Made by a program: the position numbers and the translations under genes. 64,000 nucleotides of DNA from Zonotrichia leucophrys gambelii. Lineage: Eukaryota > Chordata > Aves > Passeriformes > Passerellidae. The DNA lies in assembly GCF_028769735.1 (NCBI RefSeq), contig NC_088200.1:73649894-73713893 (forward strand). Direction: 5' to 3'. How positions within the stretch are numbered: position 1 is the first letter of the stretch; the number at the start of each line of letters is the position of its first letter. Shown here in pieces: positions 25,001 through 38,059 of this stretch. The notes below the pieces were generated by a model that saw only the letters and a list, made by a program, of their open reading frames with translations, was not told the origin of the DNA and did not search any database.

Positions 25001-28000
25001 AGAAGTGAGCCTTGTAACACAGACATTTTTCAAGTTTGTTGATTTACCTTTTTTTTTCCCCCCAAAGTGAGAAGAAGCATGATTTTAAAACAAACAAAAC
25101 CCTCTCTAACTTGAAAAACAATAGATCAGGAAAATTTGTACAACCTAATGCAAGCTGAAATATTTTACTACTTTTTACTTTTTTATTTAAAAAAGTCTTA
25201 AAGTAATCAATATCAAGACAATTTCTGAGCAACCTTGTACCTAGACTGATATTTTGTGGCTAGACATTGCCTCCAAAGAGCTCCAAGGTGAAGTGCTACC
25301 CTACTTTTAGGAAAGATGTTTTAGCATCCCAGCCCAGACTGTGGAATCAAAAACTACAAGGAGCAGGAGGAATGGGTAGTGTTAAAAATTGTAAGACCAG
25401 TGCATTTCAAATTAAGTCTGATAAAATATTAAACAGTGAAGGTGAAATACCCTTTGAGATAGAAAAGCAGAAGGAAATGAGAGAAAACCTGAATAAGCAA
25501 TGAAATAATCACATCTGACACACAGCTGTATGCTCTTGAGGGTGAAATGGTTCAAAGGATCATAGTTGGGCAGCAATGATCTAAGGTTCACTTCTGCTAA
25601 AGTCAGTGAAGACATTGCTGCTGACTTTACCAAGATAAGGATTAGACAGCTCTCAGTTTGAAGGCCAAGTGCCAGACATCTTTAAACTGATAACCTCGGA
25701 AAAAGATCCCTTGTCCATTTAAATCATCTTGAATTCAAGGACTTTGGATTAATTTTGCCAGCCTGCTCCAGCTGGGATGCAGTCATCAGTGGATAAAGTG
25801 ACCATGGGAAAGTGTGTTGTGGGGAAAGAAATTCATAATGGAACACAATTTTATTCGTACTTAGTTGAATGTTTCTTATCGGTGCTGAGTATTATTTTCT
25901 CATACTGCAAATACTGTTATGAACAATGAGGAAAAATAACATTTGATCTGGTCATAAAGGCTGCTGAATTTCATATCAAAAAGAGCTTCAAGAGAAGCTC
26001 TGGACTCCAGATGAGCACTGTGTGTGTGTGAGAGAGAAAGAATCCATTGTGTCCACTGAAGATCTAATCCTGAATGTAATCAGTTTCTCTTTGCAGCTGT
26101 ATACCTTAAACACCAAAGCACATAGCTTTGCCATCAGGCTGTCCTTTCCATCACAAACAACTCAGGCTTCCCTTGAACAAAATATTTGACCCTCAAGTCC
26201 TAAAATCTATTCCTCTCCCAGTTTCTTGTTATACATTTCCCAACATACACAAGCTATAAATAGAGATAGATGGAGAGGAAAATAAAGACACTCATTCCCT
26301 TGAAATCTTTTTGGCCAGAAGGATTTTGCTGCAGGAAGCAATGGAAGCATGATAACTATTTTGCTTTTAAAAACATTTGAGTTGCTCCACCTAAGCAAGG
26401 CCAGCTGATGTGTAAGGCATTTTAGTACTATTTTAGTACTGCCATGGAGTTGGCCAAGGAGCTGCTGAAATACTAATTCCTTCTGACAGGAGCCCTGTAA
26501 GTTAACTCCAGACAATTACCTCTGGAACTTCCCAAAAGACAGACTTCAGCCATGGCAAATTTTATATACATCTGGGAAGGCACAAAGAAGGCGACTGTTT
26601 ATTCTATAATATTGCCAGTTTCAGGGATGCCCAGTGGTTACAGGCCATTTTCAGACCCAGATACTCACTGTCAGGAGGAGACTTGTGTTGAAAATATGCT
26701 GTGGGGGATTGTTCCAAAGACTTGATGCTTGCCCTTTAAAATGTCTCTGATCTCTGGCTATGCTGCAAATAGTTCTGATAGTGCAGATTTCTATCCTACA
26801 CCCAATTTCAGTGGAAGAAACAGAACTTTTCCCTGCATATATGGCTGGAGACAGGTTGACTCTACTTCAGTTAGCAAAGCTGCTACGTGAAATATAAATG
26901 GTAATTGGCAGGAAACTTAAATTCTATGTGATTTACAGGTAATTTAAATTATATGAGTCTCAATTCTAATGCAAACCACTTCTTTGAAAGCAGGAGTTTA
27001 ACAAACATGGAGATCAGCTGCTAGATCTATATCACTGTTGATGGTTTTCAGCTTAATTATTTTGTACTTATGTAACAATTTAAATGCAGGATGTGAAATA
27101 CAAAGCTTTTGTTCCTCAGAAAAAAGACCTGCATGATGTTTGGTCATCATATTTTCCTACCTTTGGAAAAGAAAAGAATAATCTCTTGTCTTTTGGATGG
27201 GGTCATCAGCCAGTTGGACTAGTGCAGATCCTTCAAAGCAAACAGTGTTTGTTTGTTTTGGAAAATGAATTGAAAATGACTATGTATTTTCACCAAAATA
27301 AATAATAAACTCTACAATGTATTAATAGATCCCATGGCCATTTCAGACAAGTTTAAAAACACCTTTTGGGTGGTGTACTTCAGCAGCATGAGGGCTGCTA
27401 CACACAGAAGTTATTGTGGCAAATCCTACCAGGATACACCTCACACTCTACCTTAAACCTGGAATACTTCCCAAGATTTAAAGTGAAGGTTCCCTCACTC
27501 TGTGAACAGCCACCACCATCTGTTTGCAATGCCTTTTGCCACTGCTATGTGGACAGACAAGTAAAAAGGCTGAACCAAACCCTCTCCTTCCAGGGCTGAC
27601 AGGGATGCCTTGATGCTGCTCAGAGTATATTGCTTAATCAGGACTTCTGCCCATAAGCCAAGGTTGGAAATTACTGGACCAACATCTTTGTTTCCAGAGC
27701 CCTGGGAAAACACTAAATGGTGGCAGAAAACACAGTAATAATGCAAAACAGGTGAGAATTTAGAAATAGTCCAAAAGATTATATTTTTTCTGCTATATTT
27801 TGAAATATGAAAGTTAAAAGTCGTCATCATCCAAGGCTGTGTGTGCAGAGCACCGGGATGCAGAACTCACAAGGAGAAACACTGTAAGGAACCAGGAGCC
27901 AAGAGTCTTCTTCCCCTTGAGGCATCACGGTATTAGGACTACCAGAACTGCAGAGAGAAGAAAGGAGACTGTCCCCCAAAACTGAAAACAGCAGCTTAGT

Positions 28001-29940
28001 GGTGTTTTCCACCACCCCAAGTCAGCATCTCCCCTTACAAGCCTCGCCCAGTTCATGTGTATGACCTTTTGTGCCTCTCAGCAAAATCTGCTGCACCTCG
28101 GCATCCATAACTTCAGCTCTTCAGGAATGCTGTGAATGCCCCAGTGTGGAAGTGAGCACTGGGAGATGAGTATTGGTCACTGCAGGCGGAGTGCTGCTCC
28201 ATGGATAACGCTTCCCACACTCTGGGAAGCGTAACACTGGTCCACACTGCCCTAATTATGGATTACAAGTGTTGGTGTGCTGATGTAACACCTTCCACAC
28301 TGGGTAATTGACTCACTCTTGGGTCTCCTTCATCAGGATCTTGACCACAGCACACAAAACATATATGCTCCTACTCTGCAGAGTGATCTTCAGGTTCACA
28401 TCTGTCTCAGCCAGCATCAAGATGACCCTTCCCTTCTCAAATAATGTGTGTAATTCCCTTTGTGCCTTTCTTTCATCTTTTCATGCAGGGTGACACACTT
28501 GCCTGCCACCCAGCAGTTCTACCTCGTTAGAGCTACCAAGACTGAGTGTCTCACAGGCAAAGTAATTTCATTCTTTTCAAAACAATTACAACATTGTTAC
28601 TTTGTAATGTGAATGTCAAAGGAGATAAGGGAAAATAACCACGGGAAGGTGGAAAGAACAATTTAATTCAGGAGGCAATTAAATATCTACTAGTCATAAT
28701 GTGGACAAAGGGTTTGCCGTGACTCAACAAGTGATAGCTCATCAGCTCAAACACATTTAACTAGGAAGGTGCACATAAAAAACAGAGGAGGTTAGTTTAA
28801 TCTTTTTTTTTTTTTTTTGTTAGAGACTATTTTGGATAATGACAGTGAGCAGAGAGAAAGGGCAAAATGAGAACAGTTGTATATATTGATGGAAGTAGCA
28901 TAGCTTTATTGCGAACAGAGAAAATATAAAGACTGCACATCCCTTACAAAGAGGAATACTTTCTAAAGAAGTCTGAGGCCTGTGGCTTTGGTTGATGCCA
29001 GTGGGAATTGTGAATGCCATTTCCTACTTCTTCTCTCTCCAAACCCTGTGAGTATCAAGACATTTCCAATAAAATGTAGCCAGGAATTACTATGGCAAGC
29101 ACACCCACAGAGGCTTGTAAACACATGTTGGAAAAGCCCTGACTAGAGTACTTACAAGACAGAATGCAACCACTCAAAGAAGATTTCATGGCTGAGGAAA
29201 TAAAGGCTTTAAAATGTGCCCAAACATCATGTACAGAAGAGACTGTAATGGCTCTGCAGAACAGTTCCTCCACTTGCCCAGACTGTTTCTAAAAGCAGAG
29301 GCACATGCAAGCCCAGAACCCAGCACCTCTTCCCACCTGATGGTGAGCCAAGGACATGCAGTCCTGCAGACAGAATGCTCTGTGCTGGATCTCCAGGCCA
29401 AGATTATCACAGCAGCATTGGAAATTTGCACACCCAAGGGGAATGGAACACTAAATGTGCTCAGAATCTTTCCAAGCATCCTCTGTTAAGTGCTCAGGCC
29501 AAAGCTTTAAATGAGCATAGATGGATCTAGAGATGTCAATGCACTGCCAGTGACTGAACACAGAGAGCTGGAAACAGGATCTGCATTTTCCAATCTTGCT
29601 ATCTACAATACACCTTAAATGCTTTTGGGGCACACAGGGACAATATTTTTGCTAGGGGAATGCCACCATGGTTGGTAATGGTCACTCAGACTTTCTCACA
29701 GTTGATCTGTAATTAATTTGGCAAAGAGTTCTGGCAGATGGCAGAACTGTTCACATCAAGCTCTCCAGACAGCAGCAGCATTCAGGCCATTTCACAGGCG
29801 ATCTTGGAGTTCCTGATCCCCCCTCCTTGTGCTGAACTGCCCTGCATTTATTGGCTCTGTGAAAACATCTGCACACTCACCTGTCAGTCACAATAATGCA
29901 GGGCAAAGGAACCCCAAGCAAGTAAAGAAGAGATTTTTAC
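22046..29940. other. Gene-free intergenic sequence
   Basis: AT-rich unique sequence. A small palindrome GATTGATC-aa-GATCAATC at 23456-23473 is followed by a third copy of GATTGATC at 23480. A nested inverted repeat sits at 28140-28304 and a poly-T run at about 28803-28818. No exon was recognised. Confidence 0.55.
28140..28304. repeat. Nested inverted repeat, 13-bp outer and 10-bp inner arms
   Basis: The outer arms CCCAGTGTGGAAG (28140-28152) and CTTCCACACTGGG (28292-28304) are perfect complements. Inside them lies a perfect 10-bp stem, ACGCTTCCCA/TGGGAAGCGT (28208-28217 with 28223-28232), with a 5-base loop. CCACACTG recurs at about 28246. No target duplication flanks it, so a small DNA transposon remnant is possible but unproven. 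Confidence 0.75.
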
Positions 29941-29944
29941 TCTT

Positions 29945-30010
29945 TCAGAATCATTTAGGCTGTAAAAATACCTTTAAGATCATCAGGTCCAGTTGGGTAA
30001 TGCAGCCTTC
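29945..30010 (-). mobile_element. Short CR1 3' end remnant
   Basis: The stretch 'cagaatcatttaggctg...cctttaagatcatcaggtccag' is the reversed CR1 3' terminal block. Only about 60 bp are clear; further similarity to the right is too weak to bound. Confidence 0.5.
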
Positions 30011-31700
30011 AGAGATTTGGTAAACATTACAAGACAAATGTAACAAAAGGTAAGGTGCTCTAAATTAGATCCAAGAGAGCAGTGCAGAGTGACCCATGGC
30101 TTTTCACTGTCCATATCCAGTCCAACCTTGTGCTCAGCTAATGCTAAATACAGGTCCCAGCCAAAACTTCACCAAGTTTCACAGTTTTTACCAAGTTTTA
30201 CAGCTTCTCCTATTTCACAAATCACAGCCCTGAGATCTATCAGGTAAGACCCTTAAGTGGGCACCAAGGACCAAAGAACAGGAAAATTTCTGCGCTGGTG
30301 TTCCTCCTGGTTGCTGAAGCAGATTAGCACTGCACCCATGCCTGTTTCAACATTTCCTGTATTGCTTTTTTTTCAAGAGTGTTTGTGTTTCCATAACACC
30401 AAGCACAAGCAGATAAACAAAGTGGCTTTCCCCGCTTGCTTGAGATGCTCTGTTCTTACAAAATGATGAGCTCAATAGCATGAATTCCTACAATTTTTTT
30501 TTAATCAATGCCCTCTCCCTATTATTAGTACTTCTGTGATGGGCTTAAACAGGTACTTTCAGCTCCAGCTTAACACTGGAAGGGGAAAAGGACATGACTG
30601 CTGTACGTAAGACTAAACCACTCTTTTTTTTTTTCAGATAGAAGCTTTTTGAGGCTCTACAAGAGGAGAAGAATGTTTATTTTAATGTGGCTGACATTAG
30701 AAACTAACAAAGCCTCTTTTCGGACCAGTTTATAGAAGTAAAACTCTTCTCTGCAACCTAAACAGCAAAGCAAGTCATCATTAGCATATGACCATAACCT
30801 GATAGATAAGAATTTCTCCTTACCATCCAAGCTTTCAAAACCCTGTATCATCACAGAAAATTTCCATACTGTAGTATGATGGGTCTTAAAAAAAAAAATT
30901 TGTATTGGGGAAAAAAATGTGGGTGCTTTTTACACACAGCAGATATTTGCTGAAACTTTTCATTAAACTCAAAGTGTGCTTTCTGAATGACATAACAGCT
31001 TCCAAGAAAATTTTCTGTCCATACCTAAGCAAATGATTGAAAGTAACTGAGGAAATTACTTTTTTCCAAAAACTATTCATTTTAATGTTTGACCATTTCC
31101 CCATGATGAATTAAACAACAGTTTTTCATAAACAAAAATACTTATAATTAAAATAAGGGGAGAAATAATTTTCGTCCCTGAAAAATAATTTTTTTTTAAA
31201 CAAAATAGCTTTATTTGCTTTCTCTGTTTCCCAGACTTAAAACCAATATAGTGTTCTAGGAAAAATAGGTTTCCTGTCAGTCAAGCTCATTTCCAGCTGG
31301 AAGAAAGCCCTCAGACAAAGCAGCTGTGCTTAACACTAATAATTAGTGCATCTAAAATCCCCTTTCATGTGGGCTCCTGAAAGCATTCTACAAATAATGA
31401 ACTGCACAGAGGCAAGAGAAGGACTTCTGTTTCATAAGAGAGGACACACTGACAAAACAAGTGCCCACTTTTCAGAAGCAAAATAAACACTACCGCTAAA
31501 ACACAGCCATGAGTCCAAGGGCCTCTTCAGCCCAGGAGCTTTTTGTTTTCCTGGTAGGGAAGATGGAAGGTGGGTTTTCTAGGGTGAAGCCAATCCTTTG
31601 TACTCCAGATGTGCTGATCCCTGTAATTTTCCCCAAAAAACTGTCAGTACCTTTCCCTGTGGGACAGGGTCTGCCAAGAGAATATTGGAGAACAGGTCAA
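30011..31700. other. Gene-free intergenic sequence
   Basis: AT-rich unique sequence with short A/T homopolymers (about 30622-30635, 30887-30899). Nothing further is recognised. Confidence 0.55.
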
Positions 31701-31704
31701 TGCA

Positions 31705-31935
31705 CTCATATGGCCACAAACTAAAAAGAGAACTTGTTCCACTCAACACAAGGAGTAATTTCTTTCCATTGAGGGTGGCAGAGCACTGGGACAGTTTGCC
31801 AGGGAGGGTGTGGGGTCTCCCTCTCTGGAGACATTCCAACCCCACCTGCTCCAGGCGACCCTGCTTGGGGAGGGGTTGTACTGGGTGATGCACAGAGCTC
31901 CCTTCCAGCCCCAGCCATTCTGTGATTCTCTAAAA
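31705..31935 (+). mobile_element. CR1 LINE 3' end fragment
   Basis: Reads 'taatttctttccattgagggtggcagagcactgggacag', 'gtctccctctctggagacattccaaccccacctgctccagg' and 'ctcccttccagccccagccattctgtgattctct', the consensus CR1 3' terminal blocks in plus orientation. Confidence 0.88.
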
Positions 31936-34683
31936 ATACTCTCCCACACCATCTGACAAAACTCTGTGAGGCCTGCCTGAGTCACAACTGGTATCTAACT
32001 GCTTTCCATTTCTAACACTCCTACTGCAGGCAATGAGCTCCACAGCTTACTTACACATTGTGCAACTTAAATGGCTTTTCTTTGTTTGCGTGTTTGTTTG
32101 TTTGTTTGCTTGCTCGGGGTCTATTACTTACCAGTTCCAGCTGAAGTTGCTGTGCTGTGCAAAATCATTCCACATGTACCAGGATCCAGTTGATTTTGCA
32201 GACTTTGTGATGGGCAGTGTTCTCCTCTCCTGCTAGCCTTGAGCCAGCAGTCGACCCACCGAGTCAGTCACTCTCTGTGCCAAAGCCAACGCATAACTTT
32301 TATCAATTTTCCTGTTCTTTCCTTTCAGAAGATATTCTAGGTTCACTGATCTGATGCCCCTGGATGAGCAGTAAGAAGCCCACACTAGGGGTAGTTAAAT
32401 TCTGAATTCTGTGTTGCCTGATGTGACTACTTTACTGCATGCCTAGAAGCTTGAATGCATTTTACCAGGAATATATCTTTTTATGTTCTCTTTTTTTTTT
32501 TCTTTTTTTTCTGGTGTTAGTGAAGTGCTCAGACCCCACTCTTCTTCACCTCGTTTCACCCTGGGTTAAAAACAAAAATTCACAATCAGCACTGTTTAAA
32601 GGTATCACAAGCACATTCTCATCAGTAACTTGAAATGCCTGGTCACATTCTTGTAGTCCACACTGCAAATGTATCCCCAGGGGTCTTACCCAGCTCGACC
32701 TTCTTAATCACTGCTTTTCCTTGCAGCATTGATGCTCTGATTTCATAGACATCCATACAGACCAGGTACAGACTCAGGAACACAGCACGTCACCTCTCAG
32801 GTCAGCAACAATAAGGCTGTACCAGTATTAGAACCATATTCCTATTTAATTTCTGACAACAGTCTGGGTTCCCTCCCCTTGCTGCATCATGTATTAAGAT
32901 GCTGCATAGCATTCTCAGGAGTTACTTCACTTTGTCCTGACCCCTTGTGTTCTTGCTTCAGCTTGGTCTGGAGCTCACTAACCTTGTGCTCCATTCTGTT
33001 TGCATTTGAGGACAAGAACACCATCACAGCAATGCACAACTTGGAAACTTGGTTCCTGTGTCTGCATACAGTGGATACTCTCAATAGCAATGCCTGAGTT
33101 TGTTTCCTGAAAATTCACTGCTTTCCAAAAGTATTAGCACTAATTTTTATGGGAGTTTGGTAAACCAGCATTTGGCATCTGTATCTTCCTACTTAACAGA
33201 CATGAGTCTTGAAACTTTGGGGTTTTTTAACAGCCTTGGTGTTCCAGCTTCTTGTAAACTCAGTTATGATCTAATTCCTGCCAAACTTCCTCAAACAAAA
33301 CTTCAGTTTGATATAAGCAGGAGATTTAGGTAAAGATAAGGGAAAAAGTAATCCACACATTTGATTTCTAAGGAACCATTCTTTTGGCAAGGCAGTTTTA
33401 AACACCAGCCAGCTACAGGACACCTGGGTTATACTTGGAGAGATGGATTCAGAAGAACCCAACCTGATCCTGAATGTTTTAATGCGTAATGCTGAGAATA
33501 AATAAAATAGCACACGTGTACTTCTTGCAGGAGAAGATATCCACATTATTGGAACATTAGTTATTTAATTCCAGATTCCAACATGGCTTCAGTCCCAGCA
33601 GTTAAAAGCCTCAGGCAGAATGAGTGTGACTCCCAGAGAAGTATCTGAATGATCAGACAGGAGGGTTTTCCTTAACATTCACCTGCTATACTGAACTAAA
33701 GGCAACTAAAAACATTTTGGGTAATTGGACTGCAGCCAAAGAACACACCCCAGCTGCCCAGAGAGATGGGCCTTGCTCCCAGCTTGAAAATTTCAAGTAA
33801 AGCACTCAGCCTCTCTCTCTCTCCTGCTCTGCTGCTTTAGGCTTCCAGGAGCTAGAAAGCAAACACCAGAGAACAACTTTCTCCTTTGCAGGAAAACAGC
33901 TCACTCTGGGAGAGTCAGAACCAAGCTGTGGTGCATGATGGGTGGCAGGGAAGTGAAAAGAGCAAAGTTTTCACACAAACAACATTTGAACTGCAGAAGT
34001 CACTCATGTGATGAAGCAGTAGCCATGAAATTGCACCCTCTTCTATATAAAACTGATTTCCTCACCTTGGAGTTTTCTGACATTCTGCTATGACAACAGA
34101 ACTATGTAAGTTTGTATTTTCATCTTGAACGGAGTAATCTGCTTGTTAAGTGCCTTAAAGGTATTCTGAAATTCCACTGAAAGACACTCAAAAATACTTC
34201 CACGTAATTCCTAAACACCCCAGGACCATAAATGGGTATTATTTTCAGAAAGCAGAATGTGTGCCAAAAAGCTTTAGATCAAAGTATCTTCCAGTAGTTT
34301 TATTCCAAATTTGGCCATGAAAAAGTCCAACTTAAAAACCAAAACCATCTAATCTAGCCTTGACATTCAAGTGTCTGATAACAGTCTTCTTTTAAGGGGG
34401 AGGAGAAAATTTGACCAAACTGAAGGTGACTTGGTTTGAAATGACTACCACTAAAAAAAAATTTATCTAATTTATTTCAGGAAAATATGCCAGAGCGCTT
34501 GTTAAAATTTCAGCCAAAGACAACAAAGTAGACACACATTTCTTTCTTTTAGATGCATGTTTCTTCCTTTTTTGCCCTATAGTTCCTTTCATAAGAACTA
34601 CATGACACTGGCAGTTTCAGCTTCCAGGGTCAGTAAGAGCTGCCTCAACCCCTCTGCTTAAACACTGAAGAAATCTCTTTTTC
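31936..34683. other. Gene-free intergenic sequence
   Basis: Unique AT-rich sequence with a (GTTT)n run near 32089-32110 and a poly-T region at about 32491-32511. No exon was recognised. Confidence 0.55.
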
Positions 34684-35215
34684 ATAGAGTCAAATAATCA
34701 CAGAATAGTTTGGGATGGAAGGGACCATTAAAGGGCCATCTAGTCCAACTCACATGCAATAAACAGGGACATTTTTGACTTGACCAGCACTTCATCCGAC
34801 CTGATCCTTAAGATTCCAGGGATGGGGCATCTGCCACCTCTCTTGGACAACCCACTTCAGTGTTTCACCACCCTCATCATAATTTTTTCCCTAATATTGT
34901 TTGATTTGACTTTTTTTCAGCTTAAAACCATTACCCCTTGTCCTATCATTACAGCCCTGCTACAATGTTCCCACCTTTCTTCTAAGCCCCTTTTAGGTAC
35001 TGGAAGGCTGCTATGAGGCATCCCCAGAGCCTTTGCCCCCAGTTCTTTCATCTTGTCTCCATAGGAGAGGTGTTCCAGCCCTTTAATCCCTTTTGTGACT
35101 CATTCCAACAGGTCCATCTCATTCCTTCACTGGGGACCCCACAGGTGCAGATAGGTTCTCACCTGAGCAAGCCTGTCAAGTTTACTTTTTTGCCCCTCAT
35201 GGTGGCCAGAAGATG
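34684..35215 (-). mobile_element. CR1 LINE 3' fragment E
   Basis: A reversed CR1 tail: 'cacagaatagtttgggatggaagggacc', 'gggatggggcatctgccacctctcttggacaaccc', 'ccccttgtcctatcattacagcc' and 'gaggtgttccagccctttaatc'. It is 5'-truncated. Confidence 0.9.
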
Positions 35216-38059
35216 ACTAAGGAAGTTTGGAGAGAAAGAATAAAACAGTCTTTAAAGGTACTTAAAAAAATAATCTCAACAATAACTGAATCAATTTAAT
35301 TTAAAAATTTATTCAACTGCTTAGCTACAGCTTGAAATAACTTTTTGAGTCATATGTGGGTCAAAATTTAAAACTGGAATCTGAAGACAATCTCCAGCCA
35401 GCGTCAAAATTTAGCCTGAACCTTTACACAGAACATTTGCTTTGTGCAGTTACCAGCAAGAGCTAAAAATATATGTGATAAAGATGAAAAAATAGTACAT
35501 TTTGTTAACTCTTTTTTTTTAATTGCACCTTCACGTAGGGAACTAATATTCCATTGGTATGGTTAAATATCTCCAAATAAGCAGGGCAGAGGGGCAGAAT
35601 CCCCTTGCTGTCCACACTGTGGGATGAGCTCAGGACAGGTTTGGCTTTCTGGGCTGCCAGAGATCATGGCTGGGTCATGTCCAGCCTCTCACCCACCAGC
35701 AATTATCAACACCAGGGGTTGTGCCACCCACCTGCAGGTTGCTGTGCATAAGCTATTCATCACACTGGATTGCAGCAGTTTTTATTTGGGATGCCATTTT
35801 GATCACCCCATTCCACTTCCTGACTGCAGATAAAGCGCACTGGCAGATCAGTGATCTTGCCTGAGAATATTAATGTATTTCTCTGTCAGCCTTCATGTTA
35901 CTATCTATTCCTTGCTGAACCATTTCACACATTTCACAAAAGGCTTTTGATTGCTTAACAGAGCAGTTTTATCAGGACAAATGCAAATTACTATTTACAA
36001 CGCATTTTTGATTCTCATCTTAGCGTCAAATGGTGTTTTTCTGTTGCTACTTCACTTAGACCTTAGAAATGAGGATTCACCTTATAAATTAAGAGTATTC
36101 ACTCTGAGTAAATCTTGCACTCACTGTGTAGACTTGGAAGATTTTAGATTTCAGCATTCTCCTTATGCTGAGCAGATTCAGATTCCTAGAGAAGACAGAT
36201 GTTTGGAATTCTTGAACAACTGTGTCTTGCCTAACAATACACTGAAGAATCACATTTCAGATGATGGCACTGCTTGTGTGACATCCTCCCATCTCCACTT
36301 TTTTTGCAATAAAATGAAATGGAGAAAAAACAGAAGAGGAAAGCAAATATCATTTATTGTCTAAAGAAACTTCAGTTCTCTTCTTGAAGCAAATTTAAGG
36401 TATTCTTTTTTACAGAAGCTGGGTGTATTTAGTAGAAATTACTCAGAACAGCAATTGGTTTAACCAGGAATATGCCCTTCTAGCCCACGAATTGAGCTGA
36501 TAAAGCAATTTCTGAATGACTTTGCTTATATAGGCACAAGGCAGCTTCTTCTAATTTTACCAGGTTAATGACAAAATTAGATACAGCCAAGTAGTTCATG
36601 TGTGCAGCTGTGCTGAATCTGACAAGCTTCACCAGAACAGTTACAAGAAATTGTTAATAAAATTCTCACACAGAGAAGTTTACTAGAGATAGAAAACTAT
36701 CAGCAGGAAAGCTGGGAATTGTTTATTTAAGACATCCTGGACACACTGTATTCATGTCTGCTACAGAATTCAGGTTAAACCCTGAGCAACTGGTTATCTT
36801 TTTCTGTGTCATAAAATGTAGTTATCAGAACATTTGCATGCAGCTTTTTTAGCACCCATCCTTCAGAAACACATGATACCTTTAAACACAAAGTTTTGTT
36901 TTCATGGTGCTTAAAACAGGATTTCTGTCAGCATAACTTGTGTTCTGCCTCAAAACAATATATATTTTTTGTGTTTGTGCATTATTTTAAGGTGTTCAGA
37001 CAAGAAAACATTTTTTAAAATTTTAATATTCTTTAAATTTAAAAAGTCTTTAATTCTGAAAACGAATACAAAACAATACATTTTCCCCTCTAATTGTAAA
37101 CTTGTGAAAGACTTAGTCTAAGCATATTTTCACATTGACTTGAGCTAGGAATAGTCAGTTTTCAGGCAGAATTTCACACAGGTATAACATGGTTCCACGC
37201 CACAATCCCATTCTGTACAATTCATGTGATCTAGAATACACAATTATTCAGAAAAACATCCAAAACTTTAAAAAACCACGGACAGGCAGCATGTGCTGGT
37301 GTTGCTTGATAACTACCTGATTATTAACTAGTCAATTGGCAGCTTCAAGTTAATCTGTAACATCAAACTACAAAAAAAATGAGACACCAAGTGAATAATC
37401 CAAGCATTTGTAATTGAACACTAAGTTTCAATGTAATATGTCAGGAGTATGACTGCTAGTTTGTCCAAAGAATTTAAGGTGTTTTGTTTTAATTCTTCTT
37501 AAGTGTAAAAGAAAATAGTAATTTTAGTTTTCAAGGTACAGCACATTTGCAATGAAGTTGGATTTCAAACTGAGTTCAATGCTTTTGGTCATCACCATGG
37601 AAATGTGACTACTCAGGCACAAGAAATTTCTTTGGTACTTTTATTTTTCTTTTCTCTAAGCACAGCATTGGTGACAGCTTTTCTAAATTTAGAGATGTAC
37701 CTGGAACTAGAACTTTGTCTTTTCAAATCAGATCTCCCTCCACATTCTCTTTGGCATTCTGCACAAAGATTAACCTAACCCCTCTTTGCTGAACAATGCT
37801 CTTCAAAGCGGTACTCTCTGAAGAAAATAGTATAATTTTGTAAAAATGGTTTATTCTAAAAATTGGCACATCAATGAAAAGATTCCCCTGAAAAGATTCT
37901 ATTCTTATGTATTGTAACATCTCTAAAATGCCAAAGTTCTCAGTTATGAAGTGTATGCCACTTAGAACTGCTTCACATCTTGAGTAAAAAAAAAAAGATG
38001 CAACAAGCAAGAAAGCAGCAAGATTTCAGCAAATGCTAGTAAAAACTTTCAGTGCTTCT
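35216..38059. other. Gene-free intergenic sequence
   Basis: Very AT-rich, especially 36950-37080. A 137-codon open frame at 35951-36364 lacks any recognisable domain. A minus-strand AATAAA lies near 37640, which might serve a long TMEM38B transcript. Nothing else was recognised. Confidence 0.5.

Noticed and set aside
35951..36364. 137-codon plus-strand frame with a hydrophobic N-terminal part
   Set aside because: The signal-like start was considered, but no family, exon borders or promoter features support it.
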